The translations under genes and the position numbers were made by a program. A stretch of 22,876 bases of DNA, from the NCBI GenBank assembly GCA_964613095.1, contig CAZTFX010000035.1, positions 1-22,876 of the forward strand, in the 5' to 3' direction. Within the stretch, counting starts at the first letter, position 1, and the number at the start of each line of letters is the position of its first letter. The notes beneath the pieces were generated by a model, which was given only the letters and a program-made list of their open reading frames with translations, ran no database searches and was not told where the DNA came from. Of the stretch, positions 1 to 7,772 are shown one piece after another. This stretch comes from RGIG4576 sp964613095 (GTDB lineage Bacteria > Bacteroidota > Bacteroidia > Bacteroidales > Muribaculaceae).

Positions 1-2
1 AA

Positions 3-164
3 TCAGCCCTATTTTTTTATTCCGTCAAAAAAAAGTTTTATCGGACACTAATAATATACAATGCTTTCCATACAGCAGATGGATGGACTTTATCACTGTA
101 TGAGTCCGAACTTAGAAAGAAACAACGCATAAACAATGCAGTAGATATAAAGATTGAAAGCTAA
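3..164 (+). CDS. C-terminal end of an unidentified protein (5' part outside window)
   Basis: A frame open from the left edge encodes 53 residues ending IKIES and stops with TAA at 162-164. It is the only plus-strand frame that stays open beyond the first 120 bases, and a strong terminator follows 27 bases later, as expected for a gene end. The visible tail is basic and aromatic, with YNAFHTADGW and a charged ESELRKKQR stretch, then a soluble end. I do not recognise the family. The other two plus frames stop at about 51 and 103. It could still be a chance open frame, as no start is visible. Confidence 0.45.
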   Translation, partial: SALFFYSVKKKFYRTLIIYNAFHTADGWTLSLYESELRKKQRINNAVDIKIES

Positions 165-190
165 AGGTATAGTCGCCCCAATATATAATT

Positions 191-228
191 AAAACGAGTT
201 TGTTCCAACACGGAGCAAACTCGTTTTT
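191..228 (+). terminator. Strong Rho-independent terminator, probably bidirectional
   Basis: A 16-bp stem, 191-206 with 212-227, has a 5-base loop (AACAC) and a single G-U wobble. The right arm ends in five T's and the left arm begins with four A's, so it can work in both directions. It closes the gene whose tail ends at 164 and is the nearest good terminator for the leftward radA operon, 164 bases beyond the radA stop. Confidence 0.85.
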
Positions 229-307
229 AGTATTAATCCTATTTTTATCTATAACCTTAACGCAATCTCTGCGTCTATCATTGAAATATAAAGAAAAAGT
301 TTAGTAG

Positions 308-341
308 TTTGAAGCTTGTTATTTACTAATTCGTATCTTTG
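308..341 (+). promoter_or_regulatory. Promoter-like element pointing into the 3' end of radA
   Basis: TTTG at 308-311 and TATCTTTG at 334-341, separated by 22 bases, fit the Bacteroidetes -33/-7 pattern with a slightly long spacer. No plus-strand gene follows. A transcript would begin near 348 with a small hairpin (ACTAAC 342-347 with GTTAGT 357-362) and run antisense to radA. It could be a chance match or a remnant. Confidence 0.25.
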
Positions 342-391
342 ACTAACAAAAAGTAAGTTAGTTTAACCCAAATCGTCTATTTTAACACACA

Positions 392-1774
392 TTAACCAAA
401 CAAATATCTAAATGCTTCTTCTACCCTTGCAACCTCAACCAATTTTAAATTTAATCGTGATGTATCAAATCCTTTTAAATTATTCTTTGGAATTATCATT
501 GTTTTAAATCCTAATTTTTCAGCTTCACTTATACGCTGTTCAATACGTGTAACCTGCCGTATTTCTCCACTCAAGCCCACTTCACCACTCATACATATAC
601 CTTTTTGAACCGGCATATCCACATTAGATGATAAGATTGCACAAATCACGGATAAGTCCAAAGCTGGATCATTAACTTTCAGTCCTCCGGCTATATTTAA
701 AAACACATCTTTCTGCGCCAATTTAAACCCTACCCGTTTTTCCAATACGGCAAGCAACATATTCATTCGTTTGCTATCAAATCCTGTCACAGAACGTTGT
801 GCTGTTCCATAAGCAGCTGTACTCACCAGTGCTTGGGTTTCGATAAGAAACGGACGAATACCTTCAAGAGTAACCCCTATCGTAACTCCGCTTAATGAAT
901 CATCTTTTTGTGATAGCAACATTTCCGATGGATTTGTAACCTCACGCAATCCATAATGCGTCATTTCATAAATTCCCATTTCGGATGTACTACCGAAACG
1001 ATTTTTAATACCTCTCAAGATACGATACATATAATGACGGTCACCTTCAAATTGCAACACGGCATCCACTATATGTTCAAGTACCTTAGGACCGGCAATA
1101 CTACCTTCCTTATTTATATGACCAATAAGTATTACCGGGGTGTTTGTCTGTTTAGCATATTTTAATAATGTGGCGGCACATTCTCTCACTTGGCCCACAC
1201 TTCCTGCCGAAGAGTCCAATGTATCAGAAGCTATTGTTTGAATAGAATCCACAACTATCAAATCCGGATTAAAATTCTTTATGCTTGTAAAAATTGACTC
1301 CAATGATGTATCACATACTATATAACATTCACAATCTATTTTACCCTCACAGATACGATCTGCACGCATTTTCAACTGCTGTTGACTTTCTTCACCACTT
1401 ACATATAATACTTTACGGCTTCTTATTCTCAACACATTCTGCAAAATAAGTGTTGACTTACCAATACCAGGTTCTCCTCCTACAAGTATAATCGATCCTG
1501 GCACCAATCCTCCGCCAAGTACACGATTTAATTCCCCACTTGGTAAAGATATACGCGATTCTTTTTCGGTCTTAATCTCTGAAATTTTTATAGGAATACT
1601 TCGTTTTTTACCTTCATCACCTCCAAAATCTGTCATGGTTTTAGATGGTTTTATAGAAACTTTTTCTTCTACATAAGTATTCCATTCCCCACATGCAGGG
1701 CATTTACCCACCCATTTGGGTGACTCTGCCCCACAACTACTGCAAAAGAACATCGATTTAACCTTTATCGCCAT
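392..1774 (-). CDS. radA: DNA repair/recombination ATPase RadA (Sms)
   Basis: RadA is a RecA-like cytosolic ATPase that promotes branch migration and processing of recombination intermediates. The 460 residues match the family length. A four-cysteine zinc finger lies at residues 11-28 (C11, C14, C25, C28). Walker A GEPGIGKST is at 100-108, Walker B LIVVDSIQT at 172-180, and the RadA-specific KNRFGS motif at 257-262. The C-terminal third is the Lon-protease-like domain, with DLSVICAILSS and SGEVGLSGEIR. The start at 1774 leaves ten residues before the zinc finger, as usual. It lies 10 bases downstream of the methyltransferase gene on the same strand, so the two are probably cotranscribed from the promoter near 2580. 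The short gap holds no separate promoter. Identification is near certain. Confidence 0.97.
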   Translation of the reverse strand: MAIKVKSMFFCSSCGAESPKWVGKCPACGEWNTYVEEKVSIKPSKTMTDFGGDEGKKRSIPIKISEIKTEKESRISLPSGELNRVLGGGLVPGSIILVGGEPGIGKSTLILQNVLRIRSRKVLYVSGEESQQQLKMRADRICEGKIDCECYIVCDTSLESIFTSIKNFNPDLIVVDSIQTIASDTLDSSAGSVGQVRECAATLLKYAKQTNTPVILIGHINKEGSIAGPKVLEHIVDAVLQFEGDRHYMYRILRGIKNRFGSTSEMGIYEMTHYGLREVTNPSEMLLSQKDDSLSGVTIGVTLEGIRPFLIETQALVSTAAYGTAQRSVTGFDSKRMNMLLAVLEKRVGFKLAQKDVFLNIAGGLKVNDPALDLSVICAILSSNVDMPVQKGICMSGEVGLSGEIRQVTRIEQRISEAEKLGFKTMIIPKNNLKGFDTSRLNLKLVEVARVEEAFRYLFG

Positions 1775-1784
1775 ATTCCATCAT

Positions 1785-2552
1785 TTATTTCTTAATAAAA
1801 CTATTACGACGGAACTCACTTATAGTAATTGCCGCCGCCATTCCCACATTTAGAGATTCACTTGTAGGACCCCCTATGGGATATGAAGGAATTAACAGTC
1901 TGTTTTTTATAATTTCACTCAGTTTAGGAGAAATACCTCTACCTTCATTTCCAAAAACGACAAATCCTTTTGAATCCAATTCAGCCTTATAGATATTTTT
2001 CCCATCTAAGAACGTACCATATATCGGCATATCGGAATACTCATAAAAAAGCTCTTCCAAATCACAATAATGTACTTTCACGCGAGAAATTGCACCCATT
2101 GTAGCCTGAACCACTTTATGGTTATATACATCTACCGTTTTTTCACTGCAAAATATATTCTTTATACCATACCAATCGGCAATTCTCATTATAGTTCCCA
2201 AATTACCGGGATCTTGAATATTATCAAGCACAATATTAAGGTTATTTTTTACTTCATTTTCATCTATAACATCTTCAGGTATATCATATACAGCTATTAC
2301 ATCGGCTGCCGTAGAGAATTGTGACATTCGTTGCATTTGCCCCTTATTGGCAAATTGTATTTTACCTAAATGACCACTATGTCCAAATTCCTCATACCAT
2401 GCTTGTGTCGCAATAATCAATCTACAATTAAAATTGTCCCATGTATCACGAACACATTTTGTTCCTTCAGCCACAAAACATCCTTCCTCCACACGATATT
2501 TCTTTTGAGCAAGCGAAGCTACCAGCTTTATTGTACTATTAGTTACATTCAT
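1785..2552 (-). CDS. TrmH/SpoU-family RNA 2'-O-methyltransferase
   Basis: An S-adenosylmethionine-dependent RNA ribose methyltransferase of the trefoil-knot SPOUT superfamily. All three SpoU motifs are present: motif 1 around NIQDPGNLGTIMRIA (residues 111-125, with N117 and R123), motif 2 FGNEGRGIS (200-208), and motif 3 IPSYPIGGPTSESLNVGMA (221-239). The N-terminal 95 residues form the L30e-like RNA-binding domain seen in MRM3/RlmB-type members, beginning with the typical lysine-rich KKYRVEEGCFVAEG. Length, 255 residues, is normal. The target nucleotide (rRNA or tRNA) cannot be told from sequence. It is the first gene of a two-gene operon with radA and is divergent from the sugar transporter gene across 225 bases. 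Confidence 0.92.
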   Translation of the reverse strand: MNVTNSTIKLVASLAQKKYRVEEGCFVAEGTKCVRDTWDNFNCRLIIATQAWYEEFGHSGHLGKIQFANKGQMQRMSQFSTAADVIAVYDIPEDVIDENEVKNNLNIVLDNIQDPGNLGTIMRIADWYGIKNIFCSEKTVDVYNHKVVQATMGAISRVKVHYCDLEELFYEYSDMPIYGTFLDGKNIYKAELDSKGFVVFGNEGRGISPKLSEIIKNRLLIPSYPIGGPTSESLNVGMAAAITISEFRRNSFIKK

Positions 2553-2578
2553 TGATTCTATACTTATATAATGTTAGT

Positions 2579-2611
2579 CAAAGTTAGTATTATTTTCCCA
2601 AATTATCCAAA
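2579..2611 (-). promoter_or_regulatory. Promoter of the methyltransferase-radA operon
   Basis: Read on the minus strand, TTTG (2611-2608) is followed after 21 bases by TAACTTTG (2586-2579). This matches the Bacteroidetes -33 TTTG / -7 TAnnTTTG pattern and predicts a start near 2572, giving a leader of about 20 bases before the ATG at 2552. Confidence 0.55.
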
Positions 2612-2679
2612 AAATCAGTAAAATAGCAACAAAAAGTGTTTTTTATTAACTTTAAGTTTTTATTTATCACCTTTTTCAC

Positions 2680-2687
2680 TACCTTTG
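2680..2687 (+). promoter_or_regulatory. -7 promoter element of the MFS transporter gene
   Basis: TACCTTTG matches the Bacteroidetes -7 consensus exactly and is identical to the element in front of the tRNA-Leu gene. The expected -33 zone (about 2657-2661) is only a T-run, so the upstream element is weak. The predicted start near 2694 leaves an 84-base leader containing a hairpin. Confidence 0.55.
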
Positions 2688-2740
2688 TCAAAAGATAAAT
2701 TAATATAATGATTCACTATTTGATAAAAAGCCTATCTTTC

Positions 2741-2762
2741 ATGGCTATAATCAGATAGCCAT
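2741..2762 (+). other. Hairpin in the leader of the MFS transporter mRNA
   Basis: A perfect 8-bp inverted repeat, ATGGCTAT (2741-2748) and ATAGCCAT (2755-2762), has a 6-base loop and ends 15 bases before the start codon. Its right arm overlaps AGATAGCC (2753-2760), which can also pair, with one mismatch, with GCCTATCT at 2730-2737. Two alternative structures are therefore possible. It has no T-tail, so it is not a terminator. Confidence 0.45.
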
Positions 2763-2777
2763 AAAACTAATCTTAAA

Positions 2778-4106
2778 ATGAGAGCTAAACCCAATCTTAG
2801 TTTTTGGAAGCTATGGAATCTTAGCTTCGGTTTTTTTGGCGTGCAAATTGCCTATGCATTACAAAGTGCAAACATCAGTCGTATCTTCGCAACACTTGGA
2901 GCCGATCCACACAATCTTAGCTATTTTTGGATTTTACCACCACTTATGGGTATTGTTGTACAACCCATCATAGGTTCATTAAGCGATAGAACATGGTGTC
3001 GATTTGGACGTCGCTTACCCTATTTGATATTAGGAGCATTAATTGCTGTAATTGTAATGTGTTTATTGCCAAACGCCGGAAGTTTTGGATTAACAGTAGG
3101 AGGAGCAATGATCTTTGGCTTTATTGCACTTATGTTCCTTGACACATCGATTAACATGGCAATGCAACCATTCAAAATGCTTGTTGGTGACCAAGTTAAC
3201 GAAAAACAAAAAGGTCTTGCCTATTCAATCCAAAGTTTCTTGTGTAATGCAGGAAGTTTGGTAGGTTACCTAGCCCCTATTATATTTACTGCAATAGGAA
3301 TAAGTAACATTGCCCCCAAAGGTCAAGTCCCCGATTCAGTAACCTATGCATTCTACGTAGGTGCTGCAATTTTGATTTTATGTGTATTCTACACATTTGC
3401 CACAGTTAAAGAAATGCCTCCAAAAGAATATGCAGAGTTTCATGGATTCGCCGATGAAACAACAAATAAAAAAGAAGAAAAAAAAGAATCTATGCTATCC
3501 CTTCTTATCCATGCGCCAAAAGTATTCTGGACAGTTGGTCTTGTTCAATTCTTCTGTTGGTGTGCATTTATGTACATGTGGACGTATACTAATGGTGCAA
3601 TTGCCGATACCGTATGGAACACAACCGACACTGCTTCAGCCGAATACCAAGAAGCAGGTAATTGGGTAGGTGTTCTATTTGCAGTACAAGCTGTTGGTTC
3701 AGTTCTTTGGGCTATGTTGATACCCCAATTCAAGAATTTGAAAATTGCTTACAGTTTGAGTTTGTTACTTGGAGGAATCGGTTTTATTTCAACAATGTTT
3801 ATTCACGACCAATATATTCTGTTCATTTCCTATCTTCTTATAGGTTGTGCATGGGCTGCAATGCTTGCCTTACCTTTCACAATCCTCACAAATTCCATTT
3901 CAGGAAAGAACATGGGTACTTATCTTGGTTTATTTAACGGAACAATCTGTTTACCACAAATCATTGCAGCGTCAATAGGCGGTATATTATTAAGCTTGGT
4001 AGGTGGTTCACAAGTAAATATGCTTGTTCTTGCCGGAGTATTGCTAATAGCAGGTGCAGGTGCGGTATTCGTTATAAAAGAAACATACGCTGAAAAAAAA
4101 CAATAA
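2778..4106 (+). CDS. MFS sugar transporter, SLC45-like (maltose/sucrose type)
   Basis: A 442-residue, twelve-helix inner-membrane carrier that probably imports a disaccharide or hexose with protons. The diagnostic loop after helix 2, SDRTWCRFGRRLPY (about residues 69-82), is the SLC45/GPH-type version of the MFS A-motif (usually SDR..SRFGRRRP). The N-terminal FGVQIAYALQSANISRIF and the following WILPPLMGIVVQPIIG are also typical of this branch. A charged, lysine-rich cytoplasmic loop (about 220-240) separates the two six-helix halves; it contains an 8-A run at 3478-3485. It is monocistronic, with its own promoter and terminator. No polysaccharide-utilisation genes (SusC/SusD, glycoside hydrolases) lie nearby, so the substrate cannot be inferred from context. 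Confidence 0.85.
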   Translation: MRAKPNLSFWKLWNLSFGFFGVQIAYALQSANISRIFATLGADPHNLSYFWILPPLMGIVVQPIIGSLSDRTWCRFGRRLPYLILGALIAVIVMCLLPNAGSFGLTVGGAMIFGFIALMFLDTSINMAMQPFKMLVGDQVNEKQKGLAYSIQSFLCNAGSLVGYLAPIIFTAIGISNIAPKGQVPDSVTYAFYVGAAILILCVFYTFATVKEMPPKEYAEFHGFADETTNKKEEKKESMLSLLIHAPKVFWTVGLVQFFCWCAFMYMWTYTNGAIADTVWNTTDTASAEYQEAGNWVGVLFAVQAVGSVLWAMLIPQFKNLKIAYSLSLLLGGIGFISTMFIHDQYILFISYLLIGCAWAAMLALPFTILTNSISGKNMGTYLGLFNGTICLPQIIAASIGGILLSLVGGSQVNMLVLAGVLLIAGAGAVFVIKETYAEKKQ

Positions 4107-4129
4107 ACAATTGCTATATATAGACTTTC

Positions 4130-4167
4130 AAAACAAGGCTTTTCATTTTAGAAAGGTCTTGTTTTTA
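4130..4167 (+). terminator. Rho-independent terminator of the MFS gene
   Basis: A 15-bp stem, 4130-4144 with 4151-4165, has a 6-base loop and two G-U wobbles. It is followed by T's and lies 23 bases after the stop codon. The A-rich left arm would also allow leftward function. Confidence 0.85.
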
Positions 4168-4233
4168 TTATATAATTATACCTAACAAATTTCAACGTAA
4201 GTTTTCACCTATATTCAAGTCACTATTTTTTTG

Positions 4234-4241
4234 TATCTTTG
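4234..4241 (+). promoter_or_regulatory. -7 promoter element of the nhaC gene
   Basis: TATCTTTG matches the Bacteroidetes -7 consensus, with a predicted start near 4248. The -33 zone is not obvious. The element lies inside the longest possible open frame (in-frame TTG at 4231). This argues that translation starts downstream, at the TTG at 4276. Confidence 0.65.
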
Positions 4242-4275
4242 CACATCTATTATTAAACTCATAAAAGAAAAGGTA

Positions 4276-5709
4276 TTGGCAAATAAGTATAAATCAACAG
4301 GGCTTCCTTCACCCATAGCGTCGGCTATTCCTATAATTTTTCTTATCACAGCATTGGTCTTCCTCCTTTCAACCAAAGGAACCGATGCCATATCAGAATA
4401 CAGCCAAATTATATTATTAGGTGCTGCTACACTATCTTTCACCATATCACGCATTTTCTATCCATGCAGTTGGAAAATGCTCAGAATAGGTATTTATAAA
4501 AGTGCCAAGCAGATACTCCCTGCTGTACCAATTTTATTATTGATAGCAATGGTATCGGCAACATGGATGTTCGGAGGAATTGTTCCTTCGCTTATTTATT
4601 ATGGATTGGAATTTATCAACCCTAAGACATTTCTGGTTATAACATGTGTAGTTTGTTCTATAATATCAGTATTAACCGGTAGTTCTTGGACTACATGTGC
4701 CACTATAGGTATCGCTTTTATGGGAATAGGAACTATCATGGGATATCACGAAGCATGGATAGCAGGAGCCGTAATATCTGGAGCTTATTTCGGGGATAAG
4801 ATGTCTCCTTTATCCGACACCACAGTTTTGGCAGCGTCAACAACCGGGGTTAAACTTTTTGATCATATAAAATACTTATTCATTACCACTATACCGGCAA
4901 TGACTATTGCACTATTGGTTTATTTCTTTTTAGGATGGAACATTGATGAAAATGCTGTTTCTCAAAACAGTGAATTAACCATCCATCTGATAGAAACATT
5001 CTATATCTCAGCATGGCTATTGTTGGCTCCTGTTATAACTTGTGTACTTATTGTAATGAAAGTAAATGTACTAATCACTCTCACAATAAGTACCATATTA
5101 GGTATAATAGGTTTAGTATTTTTTGAACCGGAGCTATTGGAAATATTGGCTGCAAATAGTAATAGTTCAATTGCCATCTTAAAATTATTACTAACAAATA
5201 CCTCCATTGAAACACCAAGCACTTTACTAAATGAGCTCGTCGCAACCGGAGGTGTAGAAGGTATGCTCAATACTATTTATCTCATTTTAAGTGCAATGAT
5301 ATTTGGCGGTGTAATGTTAGGTACAAGAATGTTATCTAGCCTTACACGCAGTTGCTTGAAAAATGTCAAAAAAACGGCTTCGGCAGTGTCTACAACAGTA
5401 GGTTCAGGATTATTTATGAATAGTTGTACCGGTGACCAATATCTATCAATAATCATAACAGCAAATCTTTTCAAGAACTTATACAAAAAACTCGGACTGG
5501 AATCTAAATTACTTGGTCGTTCCATAGAAGATTCTGTTTCGGTTACATCGGTTCTCATTCCATGGAATTCTTGTGGTATAACACAATCAACTGTTCTTGG
5601 AGTAAGTACTGTTTATTATTTGCCTTTTTGTGTCTTTAATTACATGTGTCCTATCATGTCAATTATTATAGCACACATAGGCTACAAAATCAAGAAAATA
5701 AATCAATAG
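4276..5709 (+). CDS. nhaC: NhaC-family Na+/H+ antiporter
   Basis: An inner-membrane sodium/proton antiporter of the NhaC family (ion transporter superfamily), for pH and sodium homeostasis. It has about eleven hydrophobic segments. Family-typical stretches include LTGSSWTTCATIGIAFMGIG, GAYFGDKMSPLSDTT with its conserved Asp residues, and in the second half NSCTGDQYLSIII and SVTSVLIPWNSCG. The frame is open from 4231, but a promoter -7 element occupies that segment. The TTG at 4276, preceded by purine-rich AAAGAAAAGG, gives MANKYKSTGLPSPIASAIP, the usual NhaC N-terminus, and 477 residues. The 3' end overlaps the convergent membrane-protein gene by seven bases (5703-5709), leaving no room for a terminator between them. 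A malate/lactate-coupled antiporter of the same family is an alternative substrate assignment. Confidence 0.88.
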   Translation: MANKYKSTGLPSPIASAIPIIFLITALVFLLSTKGTDAISEYSQIILLGAATLSFTISRIFYPCSWKMLRIGIYKSAKQILPAVPILLLIAMVSATWMFGGIVPSLIYYGLEFINPKTFLVITCVVCSIISVLTGSSWTTCATIGIAFMGIGTIMGYHEAWIAGAVISGAYFGDKMSPLSDTTVLAASTTGVKLFDHIKYLFITTIPAMTIALLVYFFLGWNIDENAVSQNSELTIHLIETFYISAWLLLAPVITCVLIVMKVNVLITLTISTILGIIGLVFFEPELLEILAANSNSSIAILKLLLTNTSIETPSTLLNELVATGGVEGMLNTIYLILSAMIFGGVMLGTRMLSSLTRSCLKNVKKTASAVSTTVGSGLFMNSCTGDQYLSIIITANLFKNLYKKLGLESKLLGRSIEDSVSVTSVLIPWNSCGITQSTVLGVSTVYYLPFCVFNYMCPIMSIIIAHIGYKIKKINQ

Positions 5710-6215
5710 ATTTTTATAAATTCCACTGCACGACGTAAATCCGATTCGTTTTTAAACGAGGTATATGGTATTGCAAGAAATGAGAATTTAGGTTGTTTAA
5801 ACAATACAAGTAAGCAATCATCTTTTACACAGAAACCCTTGATACATTTTTTTGACAGAAAAACCTTTTCTAATTTGTAGTCAGGCTCAAGACACCCTTC
5901 TATATCAATACGTTTCTTAAGTATCACATCTATCCCAACTTCACTTATTATTGTATCTTTCAACATTATAGAATAACGACTTTCCGGAATCAATCCATAA
6001 TAAATTACCACAACAAACAAAATCATAGTAAATACCAAAAACGCCAGCACTATTGCAACAAACAAAAAATTGATATTTACCACCGACAAACCTACACACA
6101 CGGCAAGGGGTAATACATACATCCACCAATAGTTTTCCATATAAAGCCCCAACGTATACCATAAATATTGCCCTACAGAAACACGACTTTCATCTATGTA
6201 AACCGGCTCTATCAT
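5703..6215 (-). CDS. Small two-helix membrane protein of unknown function
   Basis: A 170-residue protein with two close hydrophobic segments (about 31-46 and 49-73) and a soluble C-terminal domain of about 90 residues, probably cytoplasmic. The tail has the alternating basic/hydrophobic pattern, ending FKNESDLRRAVEFI, seen in YcxB-like small membrane proteins of Bacteroidetes. I would not name it more closely. It starts inside the stop of the DUF486 gene (TAATG, one base shared), suggesting translational coupling, and it is last in the three-gene minus-strand cluster. Its stop overlaps the convergent nhaC end by seven bases. Confidence 0.75.
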   Translation of the reverse strand: MIEPVYIDESRVSVGQYLWYTLGLYMENYWWMYVLPLAVCVGLSVVNINFLFVAIVLAFLVFTMILFVVVIYYGLIPESRYSIMLKDTIISEVGIDVILKKRIDIEGCLEPDYKLEKVFLSKKCIKGFCVKDDCLLVLFKQPKFSFLAIPYTSFKNESDLRRAVEFIKIY

Positions 6216-6601
6216 TATTTACTTGATGTATCCATAAATGCAAAATATACTGCAGCTATCAGTAAGACAAATGCCATACAATGATTCCAATGTAATTGTT
6301 CACCTTTAAAGAAAACAATCGTAAACACCGTAAAAATTATTAACGTTATAGCTTCCTGCATAACCTTTAGTTGTAACAATGTAAAAGGACCTCCGTTTCC
6401 CACAAATCCCATACGATTTGCCGGGACTTGAAAAGCATATTCAGCCAATGCTATAAGCCAAGAAAACAATATTACAACATATAACGGCCAATTAGTACTA
6501 ATTCCTGCAGTTTGCAATTTTAAATGACCATACCATGCAAATGTCATGAAAATATTGGATATAACCAACATTCCCACAGTCAACAAAGCAGTTTGCCACA
6601 T
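6215..6601 (-). CDS. DUF486 (DMT-superfamily-like) four-helix membrane protein
   Basis: A 128-residue integral membrane protein with four hydrophobic helices. It has the DUF486 hallmarks: FMTFAWYGHLK near the N-terminus, WLIALAEYAFQVPANRMG in the middle and LQLKVMQEAITL before helix 3. The family resembles small drug/metabolite transporters, but its function is not known. It sits 13 bases downstream of the Ntn-hydrolase gene and shares a TAATG overlap with the following gene, so all three are probably one transcript. No promoter-like element is visible in the 13-base gap. Confidence 0.88.
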   Translation of the reverse strand: MWQTALLTVGMLVISNIFMTFAWYGHLKLQTAGISTNWPLYVVILFSWLIALAEYAFQVPANRMGFVGNGGPFTLLQLKVMQEAITLIIFTVFTIVFFKGEQLHWNHCMAFVLLIAAVYFAFMDTSSK

Positions 6602-6614
6602 GTCTTTCTACTAT

Positions 6615-7745
6615 TTATTTTTTCTTTTTGGATAACTCCTTACGACGTTTTGCTAGTTTCTCGTAACCCTCCTTATATATTACTTCATTCTTAACTTTCA
6701 TCTGTTGACTATATCCGGTTCCTTCCGCATTATATAATTTTGATAAGTTTAAATAATGCTTTCCACTACCTCTTTTTATTGAAAATACCTGATGTTTACG
6801 CGCTACAACTGTATCGCATAGCGCTGAATGTCCCTTTTTACCTAAACCTCTCAAATCTTCAGGCACTCCACCTTCACCCAACCACACATAACGAATCTCC
6901 GAGCATGGAGGATAACCTATTCCTATCCACATTGTTGTCAACAACGGATTTTCACCTTTCTTTACGCCTTCGATTACGGTAGTTGCTGTAGAACTTCTAC
7001 GAGGAATAAAATCTTGATCAATTAGCCATTCTTCTCCACTATTCGTATAATCCTTGCCAAGTAAACTATGATAAAATCTACGTGAAAAATCTTCGGTAAA
7101 AGTAGCAGGAGTAAAATTCTTATTTGCTAAATATGGAGCTACCAATTCTTTTGCGTTCTGTTCACGTATATAGCCCATACCATCATCATCCACTCTTCCC
7201 GAATGAGAATAATTTGTTCTTATCAATATACCATCCTCGGTATCAGCTAAATTAAATTCCTTATATGTAAAATTATTTGTTTCATAATATCCACCATTAC
7301 CATATGCATCAATCACCCCAAAATTAGCCTCAACAAGCATTGGGCGAGACAATGTGTCTAGAAAATGTTTGAAATCGGCAACAGAGCTACACACTTCAAG
7401 CGCACGTTTCATCAACACACCTTCTTTATCCATATTCTTATAACTGATTGTATCATCTTTTATGTTATAAGAAGCCGTATTCATAATAGCGAAGCCTTCA
7501 CTATTATAGCCCATCCATGCATCATTACAATCCTTGTCACTGGCATTATATAAAGCAACAAATTCAAAATTACCATTCTTTGCAGGAGTTCGTTCCACTT
7601 TATTGTTCTCTTCACCTGTATCACGGTGTTTCCATAACAATGGACACCCATTTTTTGTATTTTTGGCTGCAATTATCGCCGATGTACATGCGTAAACTCC
7701 ATTTACTGCAAATACTGCTAATATTGTCAAAATTATTTTCTTCAT
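6615..7745 (-). CDS. Secreted Ntn-hydrolase (C45/choloylglycine-hydrolase-like linear amide hydrolase)
   Basis: A 376-residue exported hydrolase. Residues 1-19 are a signal peptide ending VYA. The next residue is C20, which begins CTSAIIAAKN, matching the exposed N-terminal nucleophile Cys of linear amide C-N hydrolases and acyltransferases in the Ntn fold. Signal-peptidase cleavage would itself generate the active site. Downstream features include LLWKHRDTGEE, WMGYNSEGFAIMNTASYN (about 77-94) and YGNGGYYETNN, matching the GxNExGLxxxNT-type core of the superfamily. The Cys could instead be lipidated, but VYA-C is a poor lipobox. The substrate (bile salt, acyl-amino acid, peptide) is not determined. 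First gene of a cluster with two membrane proteins; the C-terminus is very lysine-rich. Confidence 0.8.
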   Translation of the reverse strand: MKKIILTILAVFAVNGVYACTSAIIAAKNTKNGCPLLWKHRDTGEENNKVERTPAKNGNFEFVALYNASDKDCNDAWMGYNSEGFAIMNTASYNIKDDTISYKNMDKEGVLMKRALEVCSSVADFKHFLDTLSRPMLVEANFGVIDAYGNGGYYETNNFTYKEFNLADTEDGILIRTNYSHSGRVDDDGMGYIREQNAKELVAPYLANKNFTPATFTEDFSRRFYHSLLGKDYTNSGEEWLIDQDFIPRRSSTATTVIEGVKKGENPLLTTMWIGIGYPPCSEIRYVWLGEGGVPEDLRGLGKKGHSALCDTVVARKHQVFSIKRGSGKHYLNLSKLYNAEGTGYSQQMKVKNEVIYKEGYEKLAKRRKELSKKKK

Positions 7746-7772
7746 ATTTACACGTTATTTTATTATTTCTGT

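Noticed and set aside
956..1165. Plus-strand open frame antisense to radA (and similar short frames opposite the methyltransferase at 2070-2324 and 2370-2555)
   Set aside because: They lie wholly inside well-supported genes on the other strand, have no family features, and their composition reflects the opposite coding strand.
3478..3485. Run of eight A's inside the MFS transporter as a phase-variation or frameshift site
   Set aside because: It encodes a lysine/glutamate loop in an intact frame, and such runs are common in AT-rich genes; nothing suggests switching.
6615..6674. Lipoprotein assignment for the Ntn hydrolase based on Cys after the signal peptide
   Set aside because: The sequence before Cys (V-Y-A) is a poor lipobox, while the Cys and following TSAII fit the Ntn nucleophile; kept only as an alternative.
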